64,000 bases of DNA from Jannaschia pagri. Lineage in GTDB: Bacteria; Pseudomonadota; Alphaproteobacteria; Rhodobacterales; Rhodobacteraceae. The translations under genes and the position numbers were made by a program. Positions 8,283 to 17,559 of this stretch are shown here, piece after piece. The notes beneath the pieces are model-generated. The model saw only the letters and a program-made list of their open reading frames with translations, had not been told where the DNA came from and searched no databases. Each line of letters opens with the position of its first letter. Position 1 is the first letter of the stretch. The stretch covers positions 124,001 to 188,000 of the forward strand of contig NZ_BPFH01000003.1 of NCBI RefSeq assembly GCF_019655435.1, given 5' to 3'.

Positions 8283-9545
8283 TTAGGACGCGACCTCGAA
8301 GCGATCCACAGCATAGGTGCTCAGGTCAACGTTTGGCATCCGCCCGACAAGCGTATCGGCCAGCAACTCGCCGGACTTGGGCGCCATCATCAGACCGTAG
8401 TGAGAATGTCCGAAGTTGAGGAAAAGGCCGGGCTGGTCCGCGACCGGACCAAGCATCGGCAGGCTGTCCGGCAGGGACGGGCGCGCCCCTACCCAGAGCC
8501 GCGCATCCGCCACGTTTAGTTGGGGCATCATAGCCTGGGCCAACCGCTCAAGATGCGGTTTGCGCCGGGGCGACGGGGGGGCCGAGGGATCACCGAACTC
8601 AGCCTGGCCCGCAACGCGCACCCCATCCTGCATGGAGCTTGCGACGACCTTGGCATCCATATCCATGATGGAGTTGGTCAGGGTCACCCCGGGGGTGGGG
8701 CATTCGATGTGGTACCCGCGCTCTGCCATCAAAGGCACCTGGATCCCAAGGGGGCGCAAGATGTCCAAGCTCCACGCGCCCAGGGCCAAAACAACCTGAG
8801 ACGCATGATATGTCTCGCCATCACAGACGATCCGCCAGCCTGGGGTCGCCCGCTCCACCGCTGTGATGCTGTCGGAAATGAATTCCACGCCAAGCCCGGT
8901 GGCCTTCTCCGCCAGGACTTCGCTCAGCTTCCCCGGCGATAGGGCGCGCGCCTGGTTGTGGATCACGATGGCCGCGTTGAATTGGCTGCCCAGCGCGGGT
9001 TCCAGTCGGGTGACGGCGGGGCCGTCGATCACCTCGCAGGCCGCGCCCTTCTCGACGCGCAAAGCATAGTCGAGCGCGCTCAGATCAGCACGGCTGCTGT
9101 TGCGAAAGGCGTGGACATAGCAGCTGTCGACCACCAGGCCCGCGTGACCAGTGCCCGCCAGATGGCGCCGATACAGATCGATTGAAGGACCGCAGAGGAT
9201 CTGCATGGCGTCGCAGGACTGCCGCAGCTTCTGCTCCGTCGCGTTCCGTAGAAACCGCAGCCCCCAGGGAACCATGCGCGGCCAAGCAGCGGGGCGCACG
9301 GCCAAGGGGCGGTAGCGACCCAACATCAGACCTGGAATCTGCCGCCAGATGCCGGGCACCGCTTGGGGGATGATGGACCAAGGCGAGATGACCCCAGCAT
9401 TGCCGAAGGAGGTCGCCTGCCCCGGCGGACCGCGGTCAATGACACGAACGGGGACACCACGTTCCGCCAAAGAGAGCGCGGTGCAAATCCCAACGATCCC
9501 TGCGCCAAGAACGGTCACCCTTGGGGTGGTGTCAGGCGACAGCAT
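8283..9545 (-). CDS. FAD-dependent amino acid oxidoreductase (DadA-like)
   Basis: This 420-residue DAO-fold flavoenzyme has a Rossmann dinucleotide motif at the N-terminus (VLGAGIVGICTALSLAERG) and the C-terminal GARPSLPDSLPMLG and GHSHYGLMMAP segments seen in D-amino acid dehydrogenases and related FAD dehydrogenases. Such enzymes oxidise D-amino or imino acids and pass electrons to quinone. It overlaps the end of the upstream TRAP permease gene by 14 bases, so it is cotranscribed with an uptake system and probably oxidises the imported compound. The exact substrate (D-amino acid, hydroxyproline-type or sarcosine-type) cannot be decided here. Confidence 0.82.
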   Translation of the reverse strand: MLSPDTTPRVTVLGAGIVGICTALSLAERGVPVRVIDRGPPGQATSFGNAGVISPWSIIPQAVPGIWRQIPGLMLGRYRPLAVRPAAWPRMVPWGLRFLRNATEQKLRQSCDAMQILCGPSIDLYRRHLAGTGHAGLVVDSCYVHAFRNSSRADLSALDYALRVEKGAACEVIDGPAVTRLEPALGSQFNAAIVIHNQARALSPGKLSEVLAEKATGLGVEFISDSITAVERATPGWRIVCDGETYHASQVVLALGAWSLDILRPLGIQVPLMAERGYHIECPTPGVTLTNSIMDMDAKVVASSMQDGVRVAGQAEFGDPSAPPSPRRKPHLERLAQAMMPQLNVADARLWVGARPSLPDSLPMLGPVADQPGLFLNFGHSHYGLMMAPKSGELLADTLVGRMPNVDLSTYAVDRFEVAS

Positions 9546-11745
9546 GACCCGCCCGTCGCGCGATGACCTGGGTGATGACAGCCGGCGCGGCGATGACGAG
9601 CGCCACGAGGTCCGCCTGCAAGGACGGCGCGATGAACACCAGCCCCGCGATTGCCATCAGCCATCGGAACACGGCCCCCATGGGCGCCAACCAATAGCCG
9701 ACCACCGCCGCCGACAGGGCGATGACCCCGGCAATGCAACTGGCCGCCGTATAGGTAAACTCCCACAGGTCGAACCCGGTGGACGACACAAACAGGAGGA
9801 CCGGCGCATAGACAAAGGCCATGGGCGCAATGACCTTGCCCAGCCCCAGGGTGAATGCCGAAATCCCCGTGCGGAAAGGGTTGGAGTTGGCGATGGCCGC
9901 CGCCGCATAGGCCGAGGTGCAGACCGGCGGCGTGATCTCGGCCACCACACCGTAATAGAGCACAAACATATGGCTCGCGATGGGGGGCACGCCCAATTGC
10001 GCCAGGGCCGGTTGGGCGACGGACACCAACATGATGTAGAGCGCCGTCGTCGGCACCCCGGCCCCCATGAGGATGCACGCCAGCGCGATAAAGACGAGGC
10101 TGATGAACAGCGTCAGATCCTCGACCGAGAACAGGACCCAGTCTCCGACGGTAAACAGCCAGGCAATATCACTCCCGAGGTTGGACGCGGCCTGGGTCAC
10201 CATGAAGCCAATGCGGAAGCCGACCCCGGTCGTGTTGATGACTCCGATCACAATCCCCACGGCGGCAGAAGCCGCGCCCACGGCCAGGGCGTATTTGACC
10301 CCCGTCTCAAAGGTGTCGGCCATCTGCGGCAGGGAAATCCGTATCTGTGGGTTCAATGTCGCGACCGCAGCGCCACCGATTAGGATTATCGACATCGTCA
10401 GGTCGAACCCGCCGCCCAGATACTTCCACACCACAAAGGCCGAGAAGGCGAGGGCATAGATAAGGGTCAGCGGCTCTCTCAGACGACTCATCCCCGCGAC
10501 AATCGCCAGCGAGATGCCGCAAAACGCCGACATATACGGCGTGTACCCCGAGAACAGCACCACAAGCAGACCGACCAGGGGCACGATGTTCGCCCAACCG
10601 TCACGCCAGACCGCCCCCAAACGGGGCAGCGCCTCTGCCCCCAACCCCTGGAGCCCCAGTTTCCGCGCCATCAGATGGACGACGGCAAAGACGCCCACGT
10701 AATGCAGCAGCGCCGGGAAGATCGCCGCGATGACGATTGTTGTGTAGGGAAGCTCCAGGAACTCGGCCATGATGAAGGCGGCAGCGCCCATGATCGGGGG
10801 CGTGATCTGCCCACCTGCAGATGCGGCGGCCTCAACCCCGCCTGCGAAATGGCCGGGATAGCCCAGGCGCTTCATGTTCGGGATGGTCAGCGCCCCGGTC
10901 GAGACCGTGTTGGCCACCGACGACCCCGAGATCGTGCCAAAGAACGCCGATGACACCACCGACACTTTTGCCGGACCGCCAGTGTAGCGCCCGGCCAAGA
11001 TCGTTGCATTGTCGATGAACAACTGACCCAGACCAGTCCGTTGGGCGATGACCCCGAACAAGACGAAGTGGAACACGATGGTCGAGACGACCCAAAGCGT
11101 GACGCCAAAGATCCCCTCCTGCGGGAAATACATGGACGACACGAAGGTGTTGAACTTGACGCCCGGGTGCTGAAGCAGGCCGGGAAACACCGGTCCAAAC
11201 AATGCGTAGCAGATGAACAGGCTGATGATGGCGGGCAGGATCCAGCCCAGGGTCCGGCGAGCAATGTCCAACACCAGCACGATCAGGACGCAGCCAAACA
11301 GCATGTCCCAGCCGTTTGGGTTGCCCATGCGAAAGGTCATCTCCTCCACGCCCAGCCATTCGATCCCGCGCCAGGCAAGACCCAAGTACAGCGCCGCGCA
11401 GACACCCATCCCCATCAGCAGGATATCAAGATAGGGCACACCACCCAGGCGCAGGGCACCTGTCTTCAGATCAAAGGCCGTCTTCGTTTTGACCAGCGGG
11501 TAGAAGCTGTAGGTCAGGATAAACAGCCCCGACAGGTGCCAGCCCATGTGCCAATAGTCCGGTGGCAGGGCGAACCCCGCCGTCAGATAGTGATAGACCG
11601 CAAAGGTGAGCGCCACGTAGCGCAGCAAGAGCGCGAACCTCGGCGTGACGGAGCGTGTGGCCGCGCCCTCGTCATATTTCTCTTCGATGGCGGCGAGTTC
11701 TTCGTCGGTCAACTCACGCACGTCTTCTGGTCGCGGCTCGGCCAT
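9532..11745 (-). CDS. TRAP transporter fused 4TM/12TM permease (TAXI type)
   Basis: This 737-residue protein fuses the small DctQ-like and large DctM-like membrane subunits, as in TAXI-TRAP systems. An N-terminal cytoplasmic stretch rich in Glu (ELTDEELAAIEEKYDEGA) precedes about 17 hydrophobic segments. The DctM part has the conserved SAFFGTISGSSVANTVSTG and GGQITPPIMGAAAF segments. It imports an organic acid or amino acid using an ion gradient, with the extracytoplasmic binding protein encoded 81 bases upstream. It overlaps the downstream DadA-like gene by 14 bases. Confidence 0.92.
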   Translation of the reverse strand: MAEPRPEDVRELTDEELAAIEEKYDEGAATRSVTPRFALLLRYVALTFAVYHYLTAGFALPPDYWHMGWHLSGLFILTYSFYPLVKTKTAFDLKTGALRLGGVPYLDILLMGMGVCAALYLGLAWRGIEWLGVEEMTFRMGNPNGWDMLFGCVLIVLVLDIARRTLGWILPAIISLFICYALFGPVFPGLLQHPGVKFNTFVSSMYFPQEGIFGVTLWVVSTIVFHFVLFGVIAQRTGLGQLFIDNATILAGRYTGGPAKVSVVSSAFFGTISGSSVANTVSTGALTIPNMKRLGYPGHFAGGVEAAASAGGQITPPIMGAAAFIMAEFLELPYTTIVIAAIFPALLHYVGVFAVVHLMARKLGLQGLGAEALPRLGAVWRDGWANIVPLVGLLVVLFSGYTPYMSAFCGISLAIVAGMSRLREPLTLIYALAFSAFVVWKYLGGGFDLTMSIILIGGAAVATLNPQIRISLPQMADTFETGVKYALAVGAASAAVGIVIGVINTTGVGFRIGFMVTQAASNLGSDIAWLFTVGDWVLFSVEDLTLFISLVFIALACILMGAGVPTTALYIMLVSVAQPALAQLGVPPIASHMFVLYYGVVAEITPPVCTSAYAAAAIANSNPFRTGISAFTLGLGKVIAPMAFVYAPVLLFVSSTGFDLWEFTYTAASCIAGVIALSAAVVGYWLAPMGAVFRWLMAIAGLVFIAPSLQADLVALVIAAPAVITQVIARRAGHAVA

Positions 11746-11826
11746 GGCACGCCTCCATCGTCGGTCATGTGAATGGGAGGTGGGACGGCGCAGATCGCCG
11801 CCCCGGGGAGAGAGGGCGCCTGCCCG

Positions 11827-12837
11827 CTACTCCAGCAAGCCCGCCTCGCGGTAGAACCGTTCCGCACCGGCATGCAGCGGCACGCCCAAAGCTGCGATCC
11901 CGTCCAGGGCGGTGTCCGGGGTAATCTGCTTCCCCTTGGCGTGGCCGTTGTCGAGCAACTTGCGGGTGTTGTCGTTCCACATGGCCGCCGTGATGCCATA
12001 GACCAAGTCTTCGGGAAGCTCAGACGACACCACGAGCAGCGCCGACACCGCTGGCGTCTTCACCTCGTAATCGACCCCCTCATAAACGCCCGCCGGAATG
12101 GAGGATGGGATATAGGCCGGGATCAGTTCGTTGATCTTGGTCAGATCCTCATCGGTGAAGCTGTGAAGCTCCATCCCCTTGGTGGTCGCCAGTTGGACCA
12201 TTGCCGAGACGGGCCAGCCAGCCGCGTAGAAATAGGCGTCCAACTGTCCGTCCGCCAAACGTTCCGCCGATTGGGAGTTGTTCAACTCCGCCTCGTCCAT
12301 GTTGTCTCGGGTGACGCCCCATTCGCCCAGCATCATTTCGACCGCGACCTGGGTCCCAGACCCGGCCTGGGCGATGCCCACACGCTTGTCAGCCAAGTCA
12401 GACAGGCTGTCGATGCTGGCGCCCTCCGGCAGGACCAGGTGCAGATCTTCGGGGTAGAGGTTGGCGACGATGCGCAGGTTCGGATGCGGTTTGCCGTCAA
12501 ACTTCCCCTCACCCAGGAACATCGACCGCGTCACATCGGCTGCGGCAAGCCCGGCCTCAAGCTCTCCGTTTTGGACGGCGGTGTTGTTGAAGACCGAGGC
12601 CGTCGTGGATTGCGCAATAGCAATCAAGCCGGGCACGCCGCATTGCCCACCTTCTTCGCAGGGCCGCGCGCCGGGGGGGGCCGAAATCCCGTTGGCGATG
12701 GTGCCGCCGATTGGGAAATAGGTGCCCCCCGCGCTACCGGTTCCGATCCGGAAGAACGTCGGGCTTTGGGCCACTGCCGTGCCTGCCACCAGGGTCAGGG
12801 CAAACGCCATACCGGACATCTTAGTCAAAAGGGTCAT
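11827..12837 (-). CDS. TAXI family TRAP transporter solute-binding protein
   Basis: This 336-residue exported binding protein has a signal peptide ending near VAGTAVAQS (about residue 24) and the TAXI signature FFRIGTGSAGGTYFPIGG at the mature N-terminus. It also shows the VGIAQAGSGTQVAVEMML segment in the first lobe. TAXI proteins deliver substrates such as glutamate or related acids to fused TRAP permeases. The ATG has GGAG about 8 bases upstream. It is the first gene of the operon with the fused permease and DadA-like enzyme, and it diverges from a LysR gene. Confidence 0.9.
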   Translation of the reverse strand: MTLLTKMSGMAFALTLVAGTAVAQSPTFFRIGTGSAGGTYFPIGGTIANGISAPPGARPCEEGGQCGVPGLIAIAQSTTASVFNNTAVQNGELEAGLAAADVTRSMFLGEGKFDGKPHPNLRIVANLYPEDLHLVLPEGASIDSLSDLADKRVGIAQAGSGTQVAVEMMLGEWGVTRDNMDEAELNNSQSAERLADGQLDAYFYAAGWPVSAMVQLATTKGMELHSFTDEDLTKINELIPAYIPSSIPAGVYEGVDYEVKTPAVSALLVVSSELPEDLVYGITAAMWNDNTRKLLDNGHAKGKQITPDTALDGIAALGVPLHAGAERFYREAGLLE

Positions 12838-12919
12838 GAAACACTCCGCTGTTTGAAGACCTCTGAACGAGTCGTGCAGTCAGCTTAGCGAGTGAACAAA
12901 TAAAGGCTAATTTTATTAT

Positions 12920-12945
12920 CTTTGATAAAGCAAAGTATACTTTAT
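12920..12945. promoter_or_regulatory. Candidate LysR operator / divergent promoter
   Basis: An unusually AT-rich stretch between the divergent TAXI and LysR genes holds nested inverted repeats. These are CTTTG-N6-CAAAG (12920-12935), the perfect palindrome AAAGTATACTTT (12932-12943) and ATAAAG-N9-CTTTAT (12925-12945). The last has a T-N11-A-like geometry often seen at LysR sites. Its position about 10 bases before the LysR ATG suits autorepression. Binding is not proven. Confidence 0.55.
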
Positions 12946-12954
12946 AGATATCCC

Positions 12955-13902
12955 ATGAATTATGCACAGATGTCCGCCTTCGAGGCGGTGATGACCTCTG
13001 CGACCTTGACGGATGCAGCCGTGAAACTGGGTCGAACGCAGCCTGCCGTGACAGCCGCGATCAAATCCTTGGAGGCGCAGTTGGGGATGCCCCTCTTCGA
13101 GCGGCAAGGTCGTAAGTTGGTGCCCGTCCCCGAGGCTCAGTACCTCTTGGCTGAGGTCAGCGAGATCCTAAGCCGCATGGCCGGTGTACGTTCCACCATC
13201 CATGCCCTTGCCGACGGAAAGGGCGGACGTTTGAACGTGGCGGCCATGCCGGGACCGATTTCGCTTCTGTTTCCGCGCTTCCTTGCGGATCAAATCGGCA
13301 CCGCGTCTGGCATCAAAGTCGCCCTGTTTGCCCGCAGTTCCAGTCAAATCGCCGAGCTTGCGCGGGCCCAGACCATTGATTTCGGCTTTACCGATTTGCC
13401 CCAGCGCACGACCGGTGACCGCCTTTACCACTCGCAGCACATCTCCGGCGATTGCTTCGTGGCGCTGCCTCGGTCGCATCCCCTAGCCGACCGGTCGAGC
13501 ATCGACCTAAGCGCCTTGGATGGGCACCCCATGGGAAGCCTGCAAGCCAATCATGTCCATCTGCATGACGTTCGGGAGGCCTTCGACCGGGCGGAAGCTG
13601 CGTTCGATTGCCGGGTCGAAAGCCAGACCTTCCTACCCCTGTTGCAATTCGTCATGGCCGAGCAGTGCTGCGCGATTATCGACCCTTTGACGGTGGCGCA
13701 CATCAACCAAACCACCGAGACGTCGGAACGTCTGGTGGTCCGCCCGTTGTCACGGGCCATTCGATACAGGTACGCGATCATCTGGCCCAAACATCGCCCC
13801 GCCTCGATCATCGCGACGCATATGCGGACCGCTTGGATGCAAGAGATCTGCAGTCTTTTGACCGAGGTCGACGCAGCGCCCCGGGTGGATGGCCTCGTTT
13901 GA
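12955..13902 (+). CDS. LysR family transcriptional regulator
   Basis: This 315-residue LTTR has an N-terminal winged HTH at about residues 3-62 (SAFEAVMTSATLTDAAVKLG, then RTQPAVTAAIKSLEAQLG and LFERQGR). A linker helix and a periplasmic-binding-like effector domain follow at about 90-300. The ATG at 12955 starts the conserved HTH. A TTG at 12922 in the same frame is an alternative and lies inside the palindromic operator. No good ribosome site precedes either start, so a leaderless or weakly translated message is possible. It probably controls the divergent TAXI-TRAP/DadA operon, which would supply its effector. Confidence 0.9.
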   Translation: MNYAQMSAFEAVMTSATLTDAAVKLGRTQPAVTAAIKSLEAQLGMPLFERQGRKLVPVPEAQYLLAEVSEILSRMAGVRSTIHALADGKGGRLNVAAMPGPISLLFPRFLADQIGTASGIKVALFARSSSQIAELARAQTIDFGFTDLPQRTTGDRLYHSQHISGDCFVALPRSHPLADRSSIDLSALDGHPMGSLQANHVHLHDVREAFDRAEAAFDCRVESQTFLPLLQFVMAEQCCAIIDPLTVAHINQTTETSERLVVRPLSRAIRYRYAIIWPKHRPASIIATHMRTAWMQEICSLLTEVDAAPRVDGLV

Positions 13903-14063
13903 GACGGTAGGCGGTCGGTTTGTGAGGTGGCAAACGGACACTCAGGGCTGGGCGCGGGACCAAGCGAAAGCGACTGCCGAGCAACGACAGGAGCCAGCTC
14001 CCTGGCCCGCAAGCGTCTTGGGCAGGACAGCGTTTTTCTGGGTGTTGCGAATTGCATCTGCGT

Positions 14064-14140
14064 TGGTCGGGCAGAGAGGATTCGAACCTCCGACCCCCTG
14101 CTCCCGAAGCAGGTGCGCTACCAGGCTGCGCCACTGCCCG
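14064..14140 (-). tRNA. tRNA-Pro (CGG)
   Basis: This is a 77-base cloverleaf with the 3' CCA encoded in the DNA. The acceptor stem is CGGGCAG / CTGCCCG with discriminator A. The anticodon stem-loop CCTGC-TTCGGGA-GCAGG places CGG at the anticodon. The T-loop GGTTCGAATCC is present, and the D arm contains AGCCTGGTAGC. It lies alone between a LysR gene and an MCP-like gene. It reads CCG, an abundant Pro codon in this high-GC genome. Confidence 0.96.
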
Positions 14141-14207
14141 ACCGTTTGTCCGCAAGCAGCGGACTGCGGGCGGGATATCCGGCGATCCGCAGGGTGGCAA
14201 GGGCCTA

Positions 14208-14825
14208 TCAGGGACTGCTTGTGGCTTCCTTCATCCGACTGAGCGCTTTCGATGTGTCCTGGGACAGATTTCTGATCTGTTCGCCGATGACAGCAAAGCC
14301 GCGCCCCGCCTCCCCAGCGCGGGCCGCCTCCACCGAGGCATTGATCGAAATGAAATAGATTTGGCGACTGATGGCCGAAACCTCACGGGCGGCCAAGTCG
14401 GACGATTCGCGGGCTCGGTCCTGGCGGCGCAACACTTCGCCCAGGAAGTCGCAGCGCATGGCGTCAAGGACATCTTCCAACTGGGCGGAATAATCCTTGA
14501 GGTGGGCCAATAGGCTCGCCCGGTCCAAATCCTCATTAGACGTGAGCAGCTTGGCCAAAGCCGTCAACTGATCCGCAAACCGCACGATGGTGCTCAAGCT
14601 GGACTGGCTGATGACGATGTCCATGCCAGGGAGATAGTGATCCTGCACGCTCCGCAGGCAGGAGGCCGCTTCGACCAGGTCGTCCGCAAGGTCTGGGTCG
14701 TCGTCACACTCCGGCACGAGCAAGGACAACAGGCGCCCCTGCAAAGGCCCCAGACTCTTTTCCAACCTCACCAGGGGATCCTGTCGCCACCTGTCAAACG
14801 CGTCGTTGTGTCCACCATCCGCCAT
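14208..14825 (-). CDS. Short soluble MCP-signalling-domain-like protein
   Basis: This is a 205-residue all-helical protein with no membrane segment. The last third matches the conserved hairpin tip of methyl-accepting chemotaxis proteins (NASVEAARAGEAGRGFAVIG then EQIRNLSQDTSKA near residues 165-200), but the chain stops just after the tip instead of returning through the second long helix. The first 130 residues are acidic helices resembling a small sensory or dimerisation module. The ATG at 14825 is preferred over a TTG 21 bases upstream, although ribosome sites are poor. It may be a cytoplasmic adaptor for a chemosensory array or a decayed receptor. No che genes are nearby. Confidence 0.7.
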   Translation of the reverse strand: MADGGHNDAFDRWRQDPLVRLEKSLGPLQGRLLSLLVPECDDDPDLADDLVEAASCLRSVQDHYLPGMDIVISQSSLSTIVRFADQLTALAKLLTSNEDLDRASLLAHLKDYSAQLEDVLDAMRCDFLGEVLRRQDRARESSDLAAREVSAISRQIYFISINASVEAARAGEAGRGFAVIGEQIRNLSQDTSKALSRMKEATSSP

Positions 14826-14869
14826 GGACAACTCGGTAGCACCCAATCCCTAACGGAAGGCTAAGGCCA

Positions 14870-15844
14870 TCAATCCAGGCTTTGCGGCACGGCCTTGTCC
14901 GCATCGGACAACATCGGTCCGACCCGTGGCGCCGTCCCCGTTTCCGCCCGTGACCGCGTTCGCAGCACCGGCGAGTTGGCCGATTGCCCCCGTCCTTCGC
15001 GCAGCACGATATAGAGGCCCGAAGCTATGATGACGCTCGCCCCGACACCGGTCCACAGATCGATGGATTCCTCAAAGAACCACCACCCATAGAGCGCCGC
15101 CCAGAGAATCTGGCTGTACTGCATGGGCGCAACCAGAACGGCATCCGACAGGCGATAGGCCTGAATCAGCGCAATGGTCGCGATAAAGGCCAAGACAGCC
15201 ATCATCACCCACAGACCCAGATCCCCGAGCGGCATCGGTTTGTAGACAAACGGCAGCAGCGCGCCCATCACCAGGCAATTCGCCATCATCGGGTAGAGCA
15301 TCATGACGGCGGTCCGCTCCTCCCGCCCGATCTTGCGCATGATGACAGCGGCCAGGGCGCCAAAGAAAGCGGCGGCGAGACCCGCGATATGGCCTGGGCC
15401 CAGCACCAAATCGCCAGGCCGCAACACGATCATCACGCCCGCCAGACCCACCAGAACGGCGCCGCCGCGATGCAGCCCGACACGTTCTCCAAGAATCGGA
15501 ATGGCCAGAACGGTGATCAGCAACGGCGAGGCAAAGATGATCGCATAAACCTGGGCCAGGGGCAGAACGGAAAACGCATAGAATGCGCAGAACCCGGTGA
15601 TCACCGCAGACACGGTTCGCAGCCCTGTCCACCAGGGATGCACGGGAATCAGCGTGGCACGCGTCTCGTCGCGCAGCAGCATCACCATCACAAGGGGAAA
15701 GGTGAGCAAGACACTGAAGAAGACGATCTGAAAGACGGAGTACCCCCCGCCCAGCATCTTCACGGCCACATCATGGAGGGAGAAACAGGCAAAGCCCACA
15801 AGGGCGAGCAGGATGCCTGAGAGAGCAGAGGAACGTTCGGGCAT
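14870..15844 (-). CDS. DMT superfamily (EamA) permease
   Basis: This 324-residue protein has about ten transmembrane helices arranged as two EamA repeats (roughly residues 10-140 and 155-290) and a hydrophilic tail. The family exports or imports small metabolites, but the substrate is not predictable. The ATG at 15844 is favoured by GGAAGG about 6 bases upstream. An earlier in-frame start would add a basic, unlikely segment. It lies alone, downstream of a GNAT/leuB pair on the same strand. Confidence 0.87.
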   Translation of the reverse strand: MPERSSALSGILLALVGFACFSLHDVAVKMLGGGYSVFQIVFFSVLLTFPLVMVMLLRDETRATLIPVHPWWTGLRTVSAVITGFCAFYAFSVLPLAQVYAIIFASPLLITVLAIPILGERVGLHRGGAVLVGLAGVMIVLRPGDLVLGPGHIAGLAAAFFGALAAVIMRKIGREERTAVMMLYPMMANCLVMGALLPFVYKPMPLGDLGLWVMMAVLAFIATIALIQAYRLSDAVLVAPMQYSQILWAALYGWWFFEESIDLWTGVGASVIIASGLYIVLREGRGQSANSPVLRTRSRAETGTAPRVGPMLSDADKAVPQSLD

Positions 15845-15937
15845 GGGCCTTCCAACAGGTTGGCGCGTCCCCCTCCCCCTTTGGGGCACGCGGTGTGTGC
15901 CCCGGATCTAGCCTCCGTCGTGCGACCGAGGAACCCC

Positions 15938-16402
15938 CTATTCGGACAAACGCGCCAATGCAGGACCGTCTAACGTGTAATGGGTCTTGCCGTCGTCTTC
16001 GGCGCCCAAACGCCCATAGAACGCCCGCGCGCCGGTCTCTCCCGTCTCCCACCGCAGGGTGTCGCAGCCCTGGTCCAAGGCGGTGCGCGCCAGTTGCTGC
16101 ATCAACGCGCGGCCCGCGCCGGTGCCGCGGGCGGCCTCGGTCACGAAAAGCTCTTTGAGATACAGGGCAAACCCATTGCCCGCCGGGAAGACCCGCATCC
16201 AGCAAGTGAATCCAACGGGCAGATCCCCCGCCCAAGCGATATGGGCGAAGGTCCCGAACGGCGCGGCGAGTTCCCTGAGAATGAGCGCCTCCACCGTCTC
16301 GCGGTCGGCCGGCCCCTCGTCGTAATGGGCCAGACACGCCCGATAGAGCGTCAAGAACGCATCAGGCGCATCCGGGTCGTGGGGCCGGACCGTGACGGTC
16401 AC
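15938..16402 (-). CDS. GNAT family N-acetyltransferase
   Basis: This 154-residue GNAT-fold protein has the acetyl-CoA pyrophosphate loop as [18 protein letters not shown] near residues 88-105 and a C-terminal YGRLGAE segment. The acceptor is unknown. The GTG start overlaps the leuB stop as GTGA, so it is translated by coupling with leuB. Confidence 0.87.
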   Translation of the reverse strand: MTVTVRPHDPDAPDAFLTLYRACLAHYDEGPADRETVEALILRELAAPFGTFAHIAWAGDLPVGFTCWMRVFPAGNGFALYLKELFVTEAARGTGAGRALMQQLARTALDQGCDTLRWETGETGARAFYGRLGAEDDGKTHYTLDGPALARLSE

Positions 16403-17502
16403 GCGGCGTCGAGCGCCGCCAGGATCGCGTCGCCCATCTCACCGGTCGAGACGGGCGTCCCGCCCTCGGGACCCATCAGATCGGCCGTGCGCACGCCATC
16501 GGCCAGCACCTTCTGCACGGCACCCTCCAGCAGATCAGCGTTCGCGCCTTCGTCAAAGGAATAGCGCAGCGCCATGGCGAAGCTGAGGATACAAGCGATG
16601 GGGTTGGCCTTGCCCTGTCCCGTGATGTCGGGGGCGGAGCCGTGGACCGGCTCATAGAGCGCTTTGGGGCGCCCGTTCCCCATCGGCAGGCCGAGGGACG
16701 CCGAGGGCAGCATCCCCAGCGAGCCGGTCAGCATGGCCGCGCAATCGGACAGCACATCGCCGAACAGGTTGTCGGTCACGATCACGTCGAACTGCTTGGG
16801 CGCGCGGACCAGCTGCATGGCGCCGTTGTCGGCGTACATGTGCGACAGCTCCACCTCGGGGTATTCGGCGTCATGGATCTCCTGGACGACGTCGCGCCAC
16901 AGGATGCCCGATTCCATGACGTTGGCCTTCTCCATGGAGCAGACCTTGTTGCCGCGCCGTTTGGCCAGCTCAAACGCAGAGCGCGCCACGCGGGCGATTT
17001 CCGACTCGGTGTAGCGCTGGGTGTTCACGCCGACCCGCTCATTGCCTTCCTTGTGGATGCCGCGCGGCTCACCAAAGTAGACGCCGGAGGTCAGCTCCCG
17101 CACGATCATGATGTCGAGGCCCGCGACCACGTCCTTTTTCAAGGACGAAAAGTCGGCCAGCGCGTCAAAGCACTGGGCCGGACGCAGGTTGGAGAACAGG
17201 TCCATTTCCTTGCGCAAGCGCAGCAGGCCCCGCTCCGGCTTCACCGCGAAATCCAGATCGTCGTACTTCGGCCCACCGACCGCGCCCAGCAGGACGGCGT
17301 CGACCTCTTGGGCTTTGGCCATGGTGTCGTCGTGCAGGGGCGTGCCGTGTTTGTCGTAAGCCGCACCGCCCACCAGGTCCTCGGACACGTCGAACACCAG
17401 GTCCTTATTGGCACCGAACCAATCGATGACGCGCCGCACCTGGGCCATGACTTCGGGGCCAATGCCGTCGCCCGGCAGGATCAGCAGAGAGGGGTTCGCC
17501 AT
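16399..17502 (-). CDS. leuB: 3-isopropylmalate dehydrogenase
   Basis: This 367-residue NAD-dependent beta-decarboxylating dehydrogenase oxidises 3-isopropylmalate in leucine synthesis. The family signatures are clear: [14 protein letters not shown] at the N-terminus, [14 protein letters not shown], and the cofactor/metal segment [20 protein letters not shown]. Length is normal. leuD is 2.2 kb away on the same strand with two other genes between, so leuB and leuD do not form a tight unit here. leuC is not in the window. Confidence 0.96.
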   Translation of the reverse strand: MANPSLLILPGDGIGPEVMAQVRRVIDWFGANKDLVFDVSEDLVGGAAYDKHGTPLHDDTMAKAQEVDAVLLGAVGGPKYDDLDFAVKPERGLLRLRKEMDLFSNLRPAQCFDALADFSSLKKDVVAGLDIMIVRELTSGVYFGEPRGIHKEGNERVGVNTQRYTESEIARVARSAFELAKRRGNKVCSMEKANVMESGILWRDVVQEIHDAEYPEVELSHMYADNGAMQLVRAPKQFDVIVTDNLFGDVLSDCAAMLTGSLGMLPSASLGLPMGNGRPKALYEPVHGSAPDITGQGKANPIACILSFAMALRYSFDEGANADLLEGAVQKVLADGVRTADLMGPEGGTPVSTGEMGDAILAALDAA

Positions 17503-17559
17503 GTCTCGGGGCCTTTCGATGAAATTCGCGCCACGGGGTACGCGCTGCCCGAGGTGCGG

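Noticed and set aside
9349-10383. 344-codon plus-strand frame opposite the TRAP permease and DadA genes
   Set aside because: The composition is His/Arg/Gly/Asp-rich, typical of antisense frames to membrane proteins, and there is no ribosome site or domain.
13903-14063. Prophage or integrase attachment at tRNA-Pro
   Set aside because: No integrase gene, direct repeat of the tRNA 3' end or composition shift was seen on either side.
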